Below, one piece after another: positions 42,352-55,500 of a stretch of 64,000 bases of DNA. The notes below the pieces were generated by a model. The model saw nothing but the letters and a program-made list of their open reading frames with translations. It did no database searches and was not told the origin of the DNA. Position 1 is the first letter of the stretch; each line of letters starts with the position of its first letter. The translations under genes and the position numbers were made by a program. This DNA is from Pseudorasbora parva. Taxonomy: Eukaryota; Chordata; Actinopteri; Cypriniformes; Gobionidae. Location of the stretch: the NCBI RefSeq assembly GCF_024679245.1, contig NC_090179.1, positions 8,247,327-8,311,326 on the forward strand, written 5' to 3'.

Positions 42352-44141
42352 GCTGCTAGCAGCAATTGCGGGGCCAAGCCCATTATGGCTCTTTTTGGCT
42401 TTTTAGGACTTTTGATATTATTAGGAAACTTTTGAACATTGCCCAATTCACATGCTTAAACAACATAACTTAACTTAACTTACTACACATTGAATTTGAC
42501 CAATCAATCTTCAAAGCTTTAGCCTGTTGCTTTAAACAGCAGACCACTCATACTTTGGTTTGTTTAATTTTATAAAGGCTTGAGATTTCGAAGGCAGAAC
42601 TGCAGCTTTTGCCACTAAATGACATTACACACAATTTTATAAAGCTGTCCCCCATGGGACTCGAACCCATAACCTCACAATCCGGTGTCTGACACTCATC
42701 TCATTACGCCACAGGGAAGACATGTGTCAATTGACATGCCATAGGACCATAGTTAAAATTAGAAATTAACTCAAAATTAATATTTTTGGATTTAATGAAC
42801 AACATTATATATTTTTTTGTGAAAAATTGCTTGAAATCATTCTTAGAAGTAATTAATGTCTTGAACGGAAGAACATTTTTGCAAATAACCATTTAGAATG
42901 CTAAGCTAATTAGCATAAAGACACAAACACAGGCAAGTTCAACTTCAGAGGTGGATTTCTCCGGAACGGTAGTGAATATCAAAAATCTGTTCAGTCATTT
43001 CTGTGCGGCTCACTCCATATTTAATGTGAGCCATTTTTGAACAAAATTGGACAAAATTTGAAGGAGGAGTAGCAAAAAAACTGTTTTTCACTTGATTCAA
43101 TATGGCGCACAGTCACATGCTTGGAAAATGACAAATGAGACATCGTCGAAATCTGCAAAACCCAGAGAACAAAATGACATAAATTATATAGAATATAGAT
43201 AATGTTTTCAAAAGTTATAAACGTTTTAGCAAAAAATCGTATATCTCTGGAACACTAGGTGGCGCTATTCTGAAACTTCTCATGTACATTCGGGACATGA
43301 TGACGGTCATGCATACCAAATTGTGTGCAGATATGTCAAATATTATAAAAGATATCACATTTTATGACAAAATTCAAAATGGCGATCACTTGGTTCATCC
43401 GATCCTAACATATCTTATATCACCAGATTCAGCATGACACGAGGAATCTATAGACACCAATATTATGATTTTCTGACAAACCGTTCGGAAGTTATGGGCA
43501 AAAACATCCTTTTTTCATATCTCATGACCCCTAGGTGGCGCTGTTCCCAACTTTGGCATGGATCCTCAGATCATGGGTCTGATGAAGCATACCAATTTTC
43601 GTTTCGATTGGTCAAAGTTTGGCCGAGATACAGCCTCAGAACCAATTTTGGGTCAACCTTGTTAACTTCGAGACATCATAACTTTTTTTTTTCCCAAGGG
43701 TCCAAAAAATTCTGTTCAGTCATTTCTGTGCGGCTCAGTCCAAATATTCTCTCTGCCAAGTTTGGACAAAATTAGACAAATTTTGAAGGAGGAGTAGCAA
43801 AAAAACTGAAAACTGTACTTTTTAAAATGGCCATTACTGTAATGGGCGGAGTTTTAATGTTAGATATTAAATTTGATCAGCATAATGAGAGGAATCAGGT
43901 GTACTAAGTGGCATTTTTCTACCTCAAAGGGTTCAAAAGTTATAACAGTTTCAATGTTGAATTTTTGGACTGGTGGTGGCGCTATGGAGTTGGTCTTAGA
44001 GACTCCAAATTTGGTCCATTTACTATTGATGACTATCTCTACAAGTGTGCCAATTTTTATCATTTTCCTACTTATGGTTCATAGGGCTGCCATTGACTCC
44101 CATAGGGGAGGAAGAATAATAATAATAATAATAATAATATA
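42352..44141 (+). repeat. Array unit 2 (1,790 bp)
   Basis: tRNA-like 42,646-42,716 (A box altered, GGCGTAATGAG); CTCF-like 43,252-43,265 and 43,529-43,542. The E-box is lost (CACTTGG). Its left half resembles unit 12 (GTGTCAATTGACATG), its right half resembles unit 7 (CCTTGTTAACTTCG, T-run then CCCAAGGG), so it is a mosaic. Confidence 0.9.
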
Positions 44142-46190
44142 GCTGCTAGCAGCAATTGCGGGGCCAAGCCCATTATGGCTCTTTTTGGCTTTTTTGGACT
44201 TTGGATATTTTTAGGAAACTTTTGTACATTGCCCAATTCACATGCTTAAACAACATAACTTAACTTAACTTACTACACATTGAATTTGACCAATCAATCT
44301 TCAAAGATTTAGCCTGTTGCTTTAAACAGCAGACCACTCATACTTTGGTTTGTTTAATTTTATAAAGGCTTGAGATTTCGAAGGCAGAACTGCAGCTTTT
44401 GCCACTAAATGAGAACATTACACACAATTTTATAAAGCTGTCCCCCATGGGACTCGAACCCATAACCTCACAATCCAGTGTCTGACACTCATCTCATTGC
44501 GCCACAGGGAAAACATGTGTTCGTTGACATGCCATAGGTCCATAGTTAAAATTAGAAATTAACTCAAAATTAAGATTTTTGGATTTAATGAACAACATTA
44601 TATATTTTTTTGAGAAAAATTGCTTGAAATCATTCTTAGAAGTAATTAATGTCTAGAACGGAAGAACATTTTTGCAAATAACCATTTAGAATGCTAAGCT
44701 AATTAGCATAAAGACACAAACACAGGCAAGTTCAACTTCAGAGGTGGATTTCTCCGGAACGGTAGCGAATATCAAAAATCTGTTCAGTCATTTCTGTGCG
44801 GCTAACTCCATATTTAATGTGAGCCAATTTTGAACAAAATTGGACAACATTTGAAGGAGGAGTAGCGAAAAAACTGTTTTTCACTTGATTCAATATGGCG
44901 GACAGTCACATGTTTGGAAAATGACAAATGAGACATCGTCGAAATCTGCAAAATCCAGAGAACAAAATGACATAAATTATATAGAATATAGATAATGTTT
45001 TCAAAAGTTATAAACGTTTTAGCAAAAAATCGTATATCTCTGGAACACTAGGTGGCGCTATTCTGAAACTTCTCATGTACATTCGGGACATGATGATGGT
45101 CATGCATACCAAATTGTGTGCAGATATGTCAAATATTATAAAAGATATCACATTTTATGACAAAATTCAAAATGGCGGTCACGTGGTTCATCCGATCCTA
45201 ACATATCTTATATCACCAGATTCAGCATGACACGAGGAATCCATAGACACCAATATTATGATTTTCTGACAAACCGTTCGGATGTTATGGGCAAAAATAG
45301 CCTTTTTTCATATCTCATGACCCCTAGGTGGCGCTGTTTCCAACTTTGGCATGGATCCTCAGATCATGGGTCTCATAAAGCATACCAATTTTCGTTTCGA
45401 TTGGTCAAAGTTTGGCCGAGATACAGCCTCAGAACCAATTTTGGGTCAACCTCGTTAACTTCGAGACATCATAACTTTTTTTTTTTCCAAGGGTCCAAAA
45501 AATTCTGTTCAGTCATTTCTGTGCGGCTCAGTCCAAATATTCTCTCTGCCAAGTTTGGACAAAATTAGACAAATTTTGAAGGAGGAGTAGCGAAAAAACT
45601 GAATACTGTACTTTTTAAAATGGCCATTACTGTAATGGGCGGAGTCTTAATGTAAGATATTAAATTTGATCAGCATGATGAGAGGAATCAGGTGTACTAA
45701 GTGGCATTTTTCTACCTCAAAGGGTTCAAAAGTTATAACAGTTTCAATGTTGAATTTTTGGACTGGTGGTGGCGCTATGGAGTTGGTCTTAGAGACTCCA
45801 AATTTGGTCCATTTACTATTGATGACTATTTCTACAAGTGTGCCAAATTTCATCATTTTCCTACTTACGGTTCATAGGGCTGCCATTGACTCCCATAGGG
45901 GAGGAAGAATAATAATAATAACAATAATAATATAGGAAACTAACAGATACAATAGGGGCTACAGCCCTTTCAGGGCTTGGCCCCTAATAATAAAGTAAAC
46001 CAACAATTTCAAGAGGGGCTACAGCCCCTTTGGGGCTTGGCCCCTAATAATAATAATAATATAGGAAACTAACAGATACAATAGGGGCTACAGCCCTTTC
46101 AGGGCTTGGCCCCTAATAACAATAATAATATAGGAAACTAACAGATACAATAGGGGCTACAGCCCTTTCAGGGCTTGGCCCCTAAATATA
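44142..46190 (+). repeat. Array unit 3 with four terminal modules (2,049 bp)
   Basis: tRNA-like 44,439-44,509; CTCF-like 45,045-45,058 and 45,321-45,334. Core almost identical to unit 1. Identical in length and layout to unit 8, with one noticed substitution (T at 45,830, C at 55,140). Confidence 0.9.
45932..46185 (+). repeat. Terminal hairpin modules x4 (unit 3)
   Basis: Each ~58-bp module is ATAGGAAACTAACAGATACA then AGGGGCTACAGCCCTTTCAG and GGCTTGGCCCCTAAT, a near-perfect hairpin whose GGGCTTGGCCCC is the exact complement of GGGGCCAAGCCC at unit starts. The second module is a variant (AAAGTAAACCAACAATTTCA ... CCCCTTTGGGG). Separated by (AAT)n. Confidence 0.9.
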
Positions 46191-47973
46191 GCTGCTAGCA
46201 GCAATTGCGGGGCCAAGCCCATTATGGCTCTTTTTGGCTTTTTTGGACTTTGGATATTTTTAGGAAACTTTTGTACATTGCCCAATTCACATGCTTAAAC
46301 AACATAACTTAACTTAACTTACTACACATTGAATTTGACCAATCAATCTTCAAAGCTTTAGCCTGTTGCTTTAAACAGCAGACCACTCATACTTTGGTTT
46401 GTTTAATTTTATAAAGGCTTGAGATTTCGAAGGCAGAACTGCAGCTTTTGCCACTAAATGACAACATTACACACAATTTTATAAAGCTGTCCCCCATGGG
46501 ACTCGAACCCATAACCTCACAATCCGGTGTCTGACACTCATCTCATTGCGCCACAGGGAAGACATGTGTTCATTGACATGCCATAGGTCCATAGTTAAAA
46601 TTAGAAATTAACTCAAAATGAAGATTTTTGGATTTAATGAACAACATTATATATTTTTTGTGAAAAATTGGATGAAATCATTCTTAGAAGTAATTAATGT
46701 CTTGAACGGAAAAACATTTTTGCAAATAACCATTTAGAATGCTAAGCTAATTAGCATAAAGACACAAACACAGGCAAGTTCAACTTCAGAGGTGGATTTC
46801 TCCGGAACGGTAGCGAATATCAAAAATCTGTTCAGTCATTTCTTTGCGGCTCACTCTATATTTATTATGAGCCAATTTTGAACAAAATTGGACAAAATTT
46901 GAAGGAGGAGTAGCGAAAAAACTGTTTTTCACTTGATTCAATATGGCGCACAGTCACATGTTTGGAAAATGACAAATGAGACATCGTCGAAATCTGCAAA
47001 ACCCAGAGAACAAAATGACATACATTATATAGAATATAGATAATGTTTTCAAAAGTTATAAACGTTTTAGCAAAAAATCATATATCTCTGGAACACTAGG
47101 TGGCGCTATTCTGAAACTTCTCATGTACATTCGGGACATGATGACGGTCATGCATACCAAATTGTGTGCAGATATGTCAAATATTATAAAAGATATCACA
47201 TTTTATGACAAAATTCAAAATGGCGGTCACGTGGTTCATCCGATCCTAACATATCTTATATCACCAGATTCAGCATGAAACGAGGAATCCATAGACACCA
47301 ATATTATGATTTTCTGACAAACCGTTCGGATGTTATGGGCAAAAATAGCCTTTTTTCATATCTCATGACCCCTAGGTGGCGCTGTTCCCAACTTTGGCAT
47401 GGATCCTCAGATCATGGGTCTGATGAAGCATACCAATTTTCGTTTCAATTGGTCAAAGTTTGGCCGAGATACAGCCTCAGAACCAATTTTGGGTCAACCT
47501 CGTTAACTTCGAGACATCATAACTTTTTTTTTTTCCAAGGGTCTAAAAAATTCTGTTCAGTCATTTCTGTGCGGCTCAGTCCAAAGATTCTCTCTGCCAA
47601 GTTTGAACAAAATTAGACAAATTTTGAAGGAGGAGTAGCGAAAAAACTGAATACTGTACTTTTTAAAATGGCCATTACTGTAATGGGCGGAGTCTTAATG
47701 TAAGATATTAAATTTGATCAGCATGATGAGAGGAATCAGGTGTACTAAGTGGCATTTTTCTACCTCAAAGGGTTCAAAAGTTATAACAGTTTCAATGTTT
47801 AATTTTTGGACTGGTGGTGGCGCTATGGAGTTGGTCTTAGAGACTCCAAATTTGGTCCATTTACTATTGATGACTATCTCTACAAGTGTGCCAAATTTCA
47901 TCATTTTCCTACTTACGGTTCATAGGGCTGCCATTGACTCCCATAGGGAGGAAGAATAATAATAATAAATATA
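46191..47973 (+). repeat. Array unit 4 (1,783 bp)
   Basis: tRNA-like 46,488-46,558; CTCF-like 47,093-47,106 and 47,369-47,382. Unit-specific marks: TTGGATGAAATCATTC, TCTTTGCGGCTCACTC, and the tail CATAGGGAGG lacking one G. Counterpart of unit 9. Confidence 0.9.
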
Positions 47974-49755
47974 GCTGCTAGCAGCAATTGCGGGGCCAAG
48001 CCCATTATGGCTCTTTTTGGCTTTTTTGGACTTTGGATAATATTAGGAAACTTTTGTACATTGCCCAATTCACATGCTTAAACAACATAACTTAACTTAA
48101 CTTACTACACATTGAATTTGACCAATCAATCTTCAAAGCTTTAGCCTGTTGCTTTAAACAGCAGACCACTCATACTTTGGTTTGTTTAATTTTATAAAGG
48201 CTTGAGATTTCGAAGGCAGAACTGCAGCTTTTGCCACTAAATGACAACATTACACACAATTTTATAAAGCTGTCCCCCATGGGACTCGAACCCATAACCT
48301 CACAATCCGGTGTCTGACACTCATCTCATTGCGCCACATGGAAGACATGTGTTCATTGACATGCCATAGGTCCATAGTTAAAATTAGAAATTAACTCAAA
48401 ATTAAGATTTTTGGATTTAATGAACAACATTATATATTTTTTGTGAAAAATTGCTTGAAATCATTCTTAGAAGTAATTAATGTCTGGAACGGAAGAACAT
48501 TTTTGCAAATAACCATTTAGAATGCTAAGCTAATTAGCATAAAGACACAAATACAGGCAAGTTCAACTTCAGAGGTGGATTTCTCCGGAACGGTAGCGAA
48601 TATCAAAAATCTGTTCAGTCATTTCTGTGCGGCTCACTCTATATTTAATGTGAGCCAATTTTGAACAAAATTGGACAAAATTTGAAGGAGGAGTAGCGAA
48701 AAAACTGTTTTTCACTTGATTCAATATGGCGGACAGTCACATGTTTGGAAAATGACAAATGAGACATCGTCGAAATCTGCAAAACCCAGAGAACAAAATG
48801 ACATAAATTATATAGAATATAGATAATGTTTTCAAAAGTTATAAACGTTTTAGCAAAAAATCGTATATCTCTAGAACACTAGGTGGCGCTATTCTGAAAC
48901 TTCTCATGTACATTCGGGACATGATGACGGTCATGCATACCAAATTGTGTGCAGATATGTCACATATTATAAAAGATATCACATTTTATGACAAAATTCA
49001 AAATGGCAATCACATGGTTCATCCGATCCTAACATATCTTATATCACCAGATTCAGCATGACACGAGGAATCTATAGACACCAATATTATGATTTTCTGA
49101 CAAACCGTTCGGAAGTTATGGGCAAAAACATCCTTTTTTCATATCTCATGACCCCTAGGTGGCGCTGTTCCCAACTTTGGCATGGATCCTCAGATCATGG
49201 GTTTGATGAAGCATACCAATTTTCGTTTCGATTGGTCAAAGTTTGGCCGAGATACAGCCTCAGAACCAATTTTGGGTCAACCTCGTTAACTTCGAGACAT
49301 CATAACTTTTTTTTTTTCCAAGGGTCCAAAAAATTCTGTTCAGTCATTTCTGTGCGGCTCAGTCCAAATATTCTCTCTGCCAAGTTTGGACAAAATTAGA
49401 CAAATTTTGAAGGAGGAGTAGCGAAAAAACTGAATACTGTACTTTTTAAAATGGCCATTACTGTAATGGGCGGAGTCTTAATGTAAGATATTAAATTTGA
49501 TCAGCATGATGAGAGGAATCAGGTGTACTAAGTGGCATTTTTCTACCTCAAAGGGTTCAAAAGTTATAACAGTTTCAATGTTGAATTTTTGGACTGGTGG
49601 TGGCGCTATGGAGTTGGTCTTAGAGACTCCAAATTTGGTCCATTTACTATTGATGACTATCTCTACAAGTGTGCCAAATTTCATCATTTTCCTACTTACG
49701 GTTCATAGGGCTGCCATTGACTCCCATAGGGGAGGAAGAATAATAATAATAACAA
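47974..49755 (+). repeat. Array unit 5 (1,782 bp)
   Basis: tRNA-like 48,271-48,341 (CCACATGG variant at its 5' side); CTCF-like 48,876-48,889 and 49,152-49,165. YY1-like site changed to AAAATGGCAATCACATGG. Counterpart of unit 10. Confidence 0.9.
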
Positions 49756-51660
49756 CTAGCAGCAATTGCGGGGCCAAGCCCATTATGGCTCTTCTTGGCT
49801 TTTTTTGGACTTTGGATATTATTAGGAAACTTTTTTACATTGCCTAATTCACATGCTTAAACAACATAACTTAACTTTACTTACTACACATTGAATTTGA
49901 CCAATCAATCTTCAAAGCTATAGCCTGTTGCTTTAAACAGCAGACCACTCATACTTTGGTTTGTTTAATTTTATAAAGGCTTGAGATTTCGAAGGCAGAA
50001 CTGCAGCTTTTGCCACTAAATGACAACATTACACACAATTTTATAAAGCTGTCCCCCATGGGACTCGAACCCATAACCTCACAATCCGGTGTCTGACACT
50101 CATCTCATTGCGCCACAGGGAAGACATGTGTTCATTGACATGCCATAGGTCCATAGTTAAAATTAGAAATTAACTCAAAATGAAGATTTTTGGATTTAAT
50201 GAACAACATTATATATTTTTTGTGAAAAATTGGATGAAATCATTCTTAGAAGTAATTAATGTCTTGAACGGAAAAACATTTTTGCAAATAACCATTTAGA
50301 ATGCTAAGCTAATTAGCATAAAGACACAAACACAGGCAAGTTCAACTTCAGAGGTGGATTTCTCCGGAACGGTAGCGAATATCAAAAATCTGTTCAGTCA
50401 TTTCTGTGCGGCTCACTCCATATTTAATGTGAGCCAATTTTGAACAAAATTGGACAAAATTTGAAGGAGGAGTAGCGAAAAAACTGTTTTTCACTTGATT
50501 CAATATGGCGCACAGTCACATGTTTGGAAAATGACAAATGAGACATCGTCGAAATCTGCAAAACCCAGAGAACAAAATGACATAAATTATATAGAACATA
50601 GATAATGTTTTCAAAAGTTATAAACGTTTTAGCAAAAAATCGTATATCTCTGGAACACTAGGTGGCGCTATTCTGAAACTTCTCATGTACATTCGGGACA
50701 TGATGACGGTCACGCATACCAAATTGTGTGCAGATATGTCAAATATTATAAAAGATATCACATTTTATGACAAAATTCAAAATGGCGGTCACGTGGTTCA
50801 TCCGATCCTGACATATTCGGTATCCTCGGATTCGGCATGTCACGAGGAATCCATAGATACCAATAATATGATTTTCCGACAAAGCGTTCGGATGTTATGG
50901 GCAAAAATAGCCTTTTTTCATATCTCATGACCCCTAGGTGGCGCTGTTTCCAACTTTTGCATGGATCCTCAGATCATGGGTCTGATGAAGCATACCAATT
51001 TTCGTTTCGATTGGTCAAAGTTTGGCCGAGATACAGCCTCAGAACCAATTTTGGGTCAACCTCGTTAACTTCGAGACATCATAACTTTTTTTTTTTCCAA
51101 GGGTCCAAAAAATTCTGTTCAGTCATTTCTGTGCGGCTCAGTCCAAATATTCTCTCTGCCAAGTTTGGACAAAATTAGACAAATTTTGAAGGAGGAGTAG
51201 CGAAAAAACTGAATCCTGTACTTTTTAAAATGGCCATTACTGTAATGGGCGGAGTCTTAATGTAAGATATTAAATTTGATCAGCATGATGAGAGGAATCA
51301 GGTGTACTAAGTGGCATTTTTCTACCTCAAAGGGTTCAAAAGTTATAACAGTTTCAATGTTGAATTTTTGGACTGCTGGTGGCGCTATGGAGTTGGTCTT
51401 AGAGACTCCAAATTTGGTCCATTTACTATTGATGACTATCTCTACAAGTGTGCCAAATTTCATCATTTTCCTACTTACGGTTCATAGGGCTGCCATTGAC
51501 TCCCATAGGGGAGGAAGAATAATAATAATAACAATAATAATATAGGAAACTAACAGATACAATAGGGGCTACAGCCCTTTCAGGGCTTGGCCCCTAAATA
51601 TAGGAAACTAACAGATACAATAGGGGCTACAGCCCTTTCAGGGCTTGGCCCCTAAATATA
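49756..51660 (+). repeat. Array unit 6 with two terminal modules
   Basis: 5' truncated: starts CTAGCAGC after AACAA, missing the first half of the palindrome. tRNA-like 50,050-50,120; CTCF-like 50,655-50,668 and 50,931-50,944. A patch 50,808-50,890 (CTGACATATTCGGTATCCTC ... TTTTCCGACAAAGCG) differs from all units but 11. Hairpin modules 51,542-51,655 (two). Confidence 0.9.
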
Positions 51661-53451
51661 GCTGCTAGCAGCAATTGCGGGGCCAAGCCCATTATGGCTC
51701 TTCTTGGCTTTTTTTGGACTTTGGATATTATTAGGAAACTTTTTTACATTGCCTAATTCACATGCTTAAACAACATAACTTAACTTTACTTACTACACAT
51801 TGAATTTGACCAATCAATCTTCAAAGCTTTAGCCTGTTGCTTTAAACAGCAGACCACTCATACTTTGGTTTGTTTAATTTTATAAAGGCTTGAGATTTCG
51901 AAGGCAGAACTGCAGCTTTTGCCACTAAATGACAACATTACACACATTTTTATAAAGCTGTCCCCCATGGGACTCGAACCCATAACCTCACAATCCGGTG
52001 TCTGACACTCATCTCATTGCGCCATAGGGAAGCCACGCGTTCATTGACATGCCATAGGTCCATAGTTAAAATTAGAAATTATCTCAAAATTAAGATTTTT
52101 GGATTTAATGAACATTATATATTTTTTGTGAAAAATTGCTTGAAATCATTCTTAGAAGTAATTAATGTCTGGAACGGAAGAACATTTTTGCAAATAACCA
52201 TTTAGAATGCTAAGCTAATTAGCATAAAGACACAAACACAGGCAAGTTCAACTTCAGAGGTGGATTTCTCCGGAACGGTAGCGAATATCAAAAATCCATT
52301 CAGTCATTTCTGTGCGGCTCACTCCATATTTATTGTGAGCCAATTTTGAACAAAATTGGACAAAATTTGAAGGAGGAGTAGCGAAAAAACGTTTTTTCAC
52401 TTTATTCAATATGGCAGACAGTCACATGTTTGGAAAATGACAAATGAGACATCGTCGAAATCTGCAAAATCCAGAGAACAAAATGACATAAATTATATAG
52501 AATATAGATAATGTTTTCAAAAGTTATAAACGTTTTAGCAAAAAATCGTATATCTCTGGAACACTAGGTGGCGCTATTCTGAAACTTCTCATGTACATTC
52601 GGGACATGATGACGGTCATGCATACCAAATTGTGTGCAGATATGTCAAATATTATAAAAGATATCACATTTTATGACAAAATTCAAAATGGCGGTCACGT
52701 GATTCATCCGATCCTAACATATCTGATATCACCAGATTCAGCATGACACGAGGAATCCATAGACACCAATATTATGATTTTCTGACAAACCGTTCGGAAG
52801 TTATGGGCAAAATTAGCCTTTTTTCATATCTCATGACCCCTAGGTGGCGCTGTTCCCAACTTTGGCATGGCTCCTCAGATCATGGGTCTGATGAAGCATA
52901 CCAATTTTCGTTTCGATTGGTCAAAGTTTGGCCGAGATACAGCCTCAGAACCAATTTTGGGTCAACCTTGTTAACTTCGAGACATCATAACTTTTTTTTT
53001 TCCCAAGGGTCCAAAAAATTCTGTTCAGTCATTTCTGTGCGGCTCAGTCCAAATATTCTCTCTGCCAAGTTTGGACAAAATTAGACAAATTTTGAAGGAG
53101 GAGTAGCAAAAAAACTGAATACTGTACTTTTTAAAATGGCCATTACTGTAATGGGCGGAGTCTTAATGTAAGATATTAAATTTGATCAGCATGATGAGAG
53201 GAATCAGGTGTACTAAGTGGCATTTTTCTACCTCAAAGGGTTCAAAAGTTATAACAGTTTCAATGTTGAATTTTTGGACTGGTGGTGGCGCTATGGAGTT
53301 GGTCTTAGAGACTCCAAATTTGGTCCATTTACTATTGATGACTATCTCTACAAGTGTGCCAAATTTCATCATTTTCCTACTTACGGTTCATAGGGCTGCC
53401 ATTGACTCCCATAGGGGAGGAAGAATAATAATAATAACAATAATAAATATA
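51661..53451 (+). repeat. Array unit 7 (1,791 bp)
   Basis: tRNA-like 51,959-52,029; CTCF-like 52,561-52,574 and 52,837-52,850. Marks: GAAGCCACGCGTTC, AACGTTTTTTCACTTTATTC. No equivalent copy in the second block; unit 12 takes its place. Confidence 0.9.
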
Positions 53452-55500
53452 GCTGCTAGCAGCAATTGCGGGGCCAAGCCCATTATGGCTCTTTTTGGCT
53501 TTTTTGGACTTTGGATATTTTTAGGAAACTTTTGTACATTGCCCAATTCACATGCTTAAACAACATAACTTAACTTAACTTACTACACATTGAATTTGAC
53601 CAATCAATCTTCAAAGATTTAGCCTGTTGCTTTAAACAGCAGACCACTCATACTTTGGTTTGTTTAATTTTATAAAGGCTTGAGATTTCGAAGGCAGAAC
53701 TGCAGCTTTTGCCACTAAATGAGAACATTACACACAATTTTATAAAGCTGTCCCCCATGGGACTCGAACCCATAACCTCACAATCCAGTGTCTGACACTC
53801 ATCTCATTGCGCCACAGGGAAAACATGTGTTCGTTGACATGCCATAGGTCCATAGTTAAAATTAGAAATTAACTCAAAATTAAGATTTTTGGATTTAATG
53901 AACAACATTATATATTTTTTTGAGAAAAATTGCTTGAAATCATTCTTAGAAGTAATTAATGTCTAGAACGGAAGAACATTTTTGCAAATAACCATTTAGA
54001 ATGCTAAGCTAATTAGCATAAAGACACAAACACAGGCAAGTTCAACTTCAGAGGTGGATTTCTCCGGAACGGTAGCGAATATCAAAAATCTGTTCAGTCA
54101 TTTCTGTGCGGCTAACTCCATATTTAATGTGAGCCAATTTTGAACAAAATTGGACAACATTTGAAGGAGGAGTAGCGAAAAAACTGTTTTTCACTTGATT
54201 CAATATGGCGGACAGTCACATGTTTGGAAAATGACAAATGAGACATCGTCGAAATCTGCAAAATCCAGAGAACAAAATGACATAAATTATATAGAATATA
54301 GATAATGTTTTCAAAAGTTATAAACGTTTTAGCAAAAAATCGTATATCTCTGGAACACTAGGTGGCGCTATTCTGAAACTTCTCATGTACATTCGGGACA
54401 TGATGATGGTCATGCATACCAAATTGTGTGCAGATATGTCAAATATTATAAAAGATATCACATTTTATGACAAAATTCAAAATGGCGGTCACGTGGTTCA
54501 TCCGATCCTAACATATCTTATATCACCAGATTCAGCATGACACGAGGAATCCATAGACACCAATATTATGATTTTCTGACAAACCGTTCGGATGTTATGG
54601 GCAAAAATAGCCTTTTTTCATATCTCATGACCCCTAGGTGGCGCTGTTTCCAACTTTGGCATGGATCCTCAGATCATGGGTCTCATAAAGCATACCAATT
54701 TTCGTTTCGATTGGTCAAAGTTTGGCCGAGATACAGCCTCAGAACCAATTTTGGGTCAACCTCGTTAACTTCGAGACATCATAACTTTTTTTTTTTCCAA
54801 GGGTCCAAAAAATTCTGTTCAGTCATTTCTGTGCGGCTCAGTCCAAATATTCTCTCTGCCAAGTTTGGACAAAATTAGACAAATTTTGAAGGAGGAGTAG
54901 CGAAAAAACTGAATACTGTACTTTTTAAAATGGCCATTACTGTAATGGGCGGAGTCTTAATGTAAGATATTAAATTTGATCAGCATGATGAGAGGAATCA
55001 GGTGTACTAAGTGGCATTTTTCTACCTCAAAGGGTTCAAAAGTTATAACAGTTTCAATGTTGAATTTTTGGACTGGTGGTGGCGCTATGGAGTTGGTCTT
55101 AGAGACTCCAAATTTGGTCCATTTACTATTGATGACTATCTCTACAAGTGTGCCAAATTTCATCATTTTCCTACTTACGGTTCATAGGGCTGCCATTGAC
55201 TCCCATAGGGGAGGAAGAATAATAATAATAACAATAATAATATAGGAAACTAACAGATACAATAGGGGCTACAGCCCTTTCAGGGCTTGGCCCCTAATAA
55301 TAAAGTAAACCAACAATTTCAAGAGGGGCTACAGCCCCTTTGGGGCTTGGCCCCTAATAATAATAATAATATAGGAAACTAACAGATACAATAGGGGCTA
55401 CAGCCCTTTCAGGGCTTGGCCCCTAATAACAATAATAATATAGGAAACTAACAGATACAATAGGGGCTACAGCCCTTTCAGGGCTTGGCCCCTAAATATA
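53452..55500 (+). repeat. Array unit 8 with four terminal modules (2,049 bp)
   Basis: Counterpart of unit 3 at +9,310. tRNA-like 53,749-53,819; CTCF-like 54,355-54,368 and 54,631-54,644. Hairpin modules 55,242-55,495. Confidence 0.9.

Noticed and set aside
40564..46185. Helitron identity of the array element (terminal hairpin and CTAAT end)
   Set aside because: The hairpin directly abuts the end, no 5' TC start or A/T target is evident, and complementary termini argue for another class.
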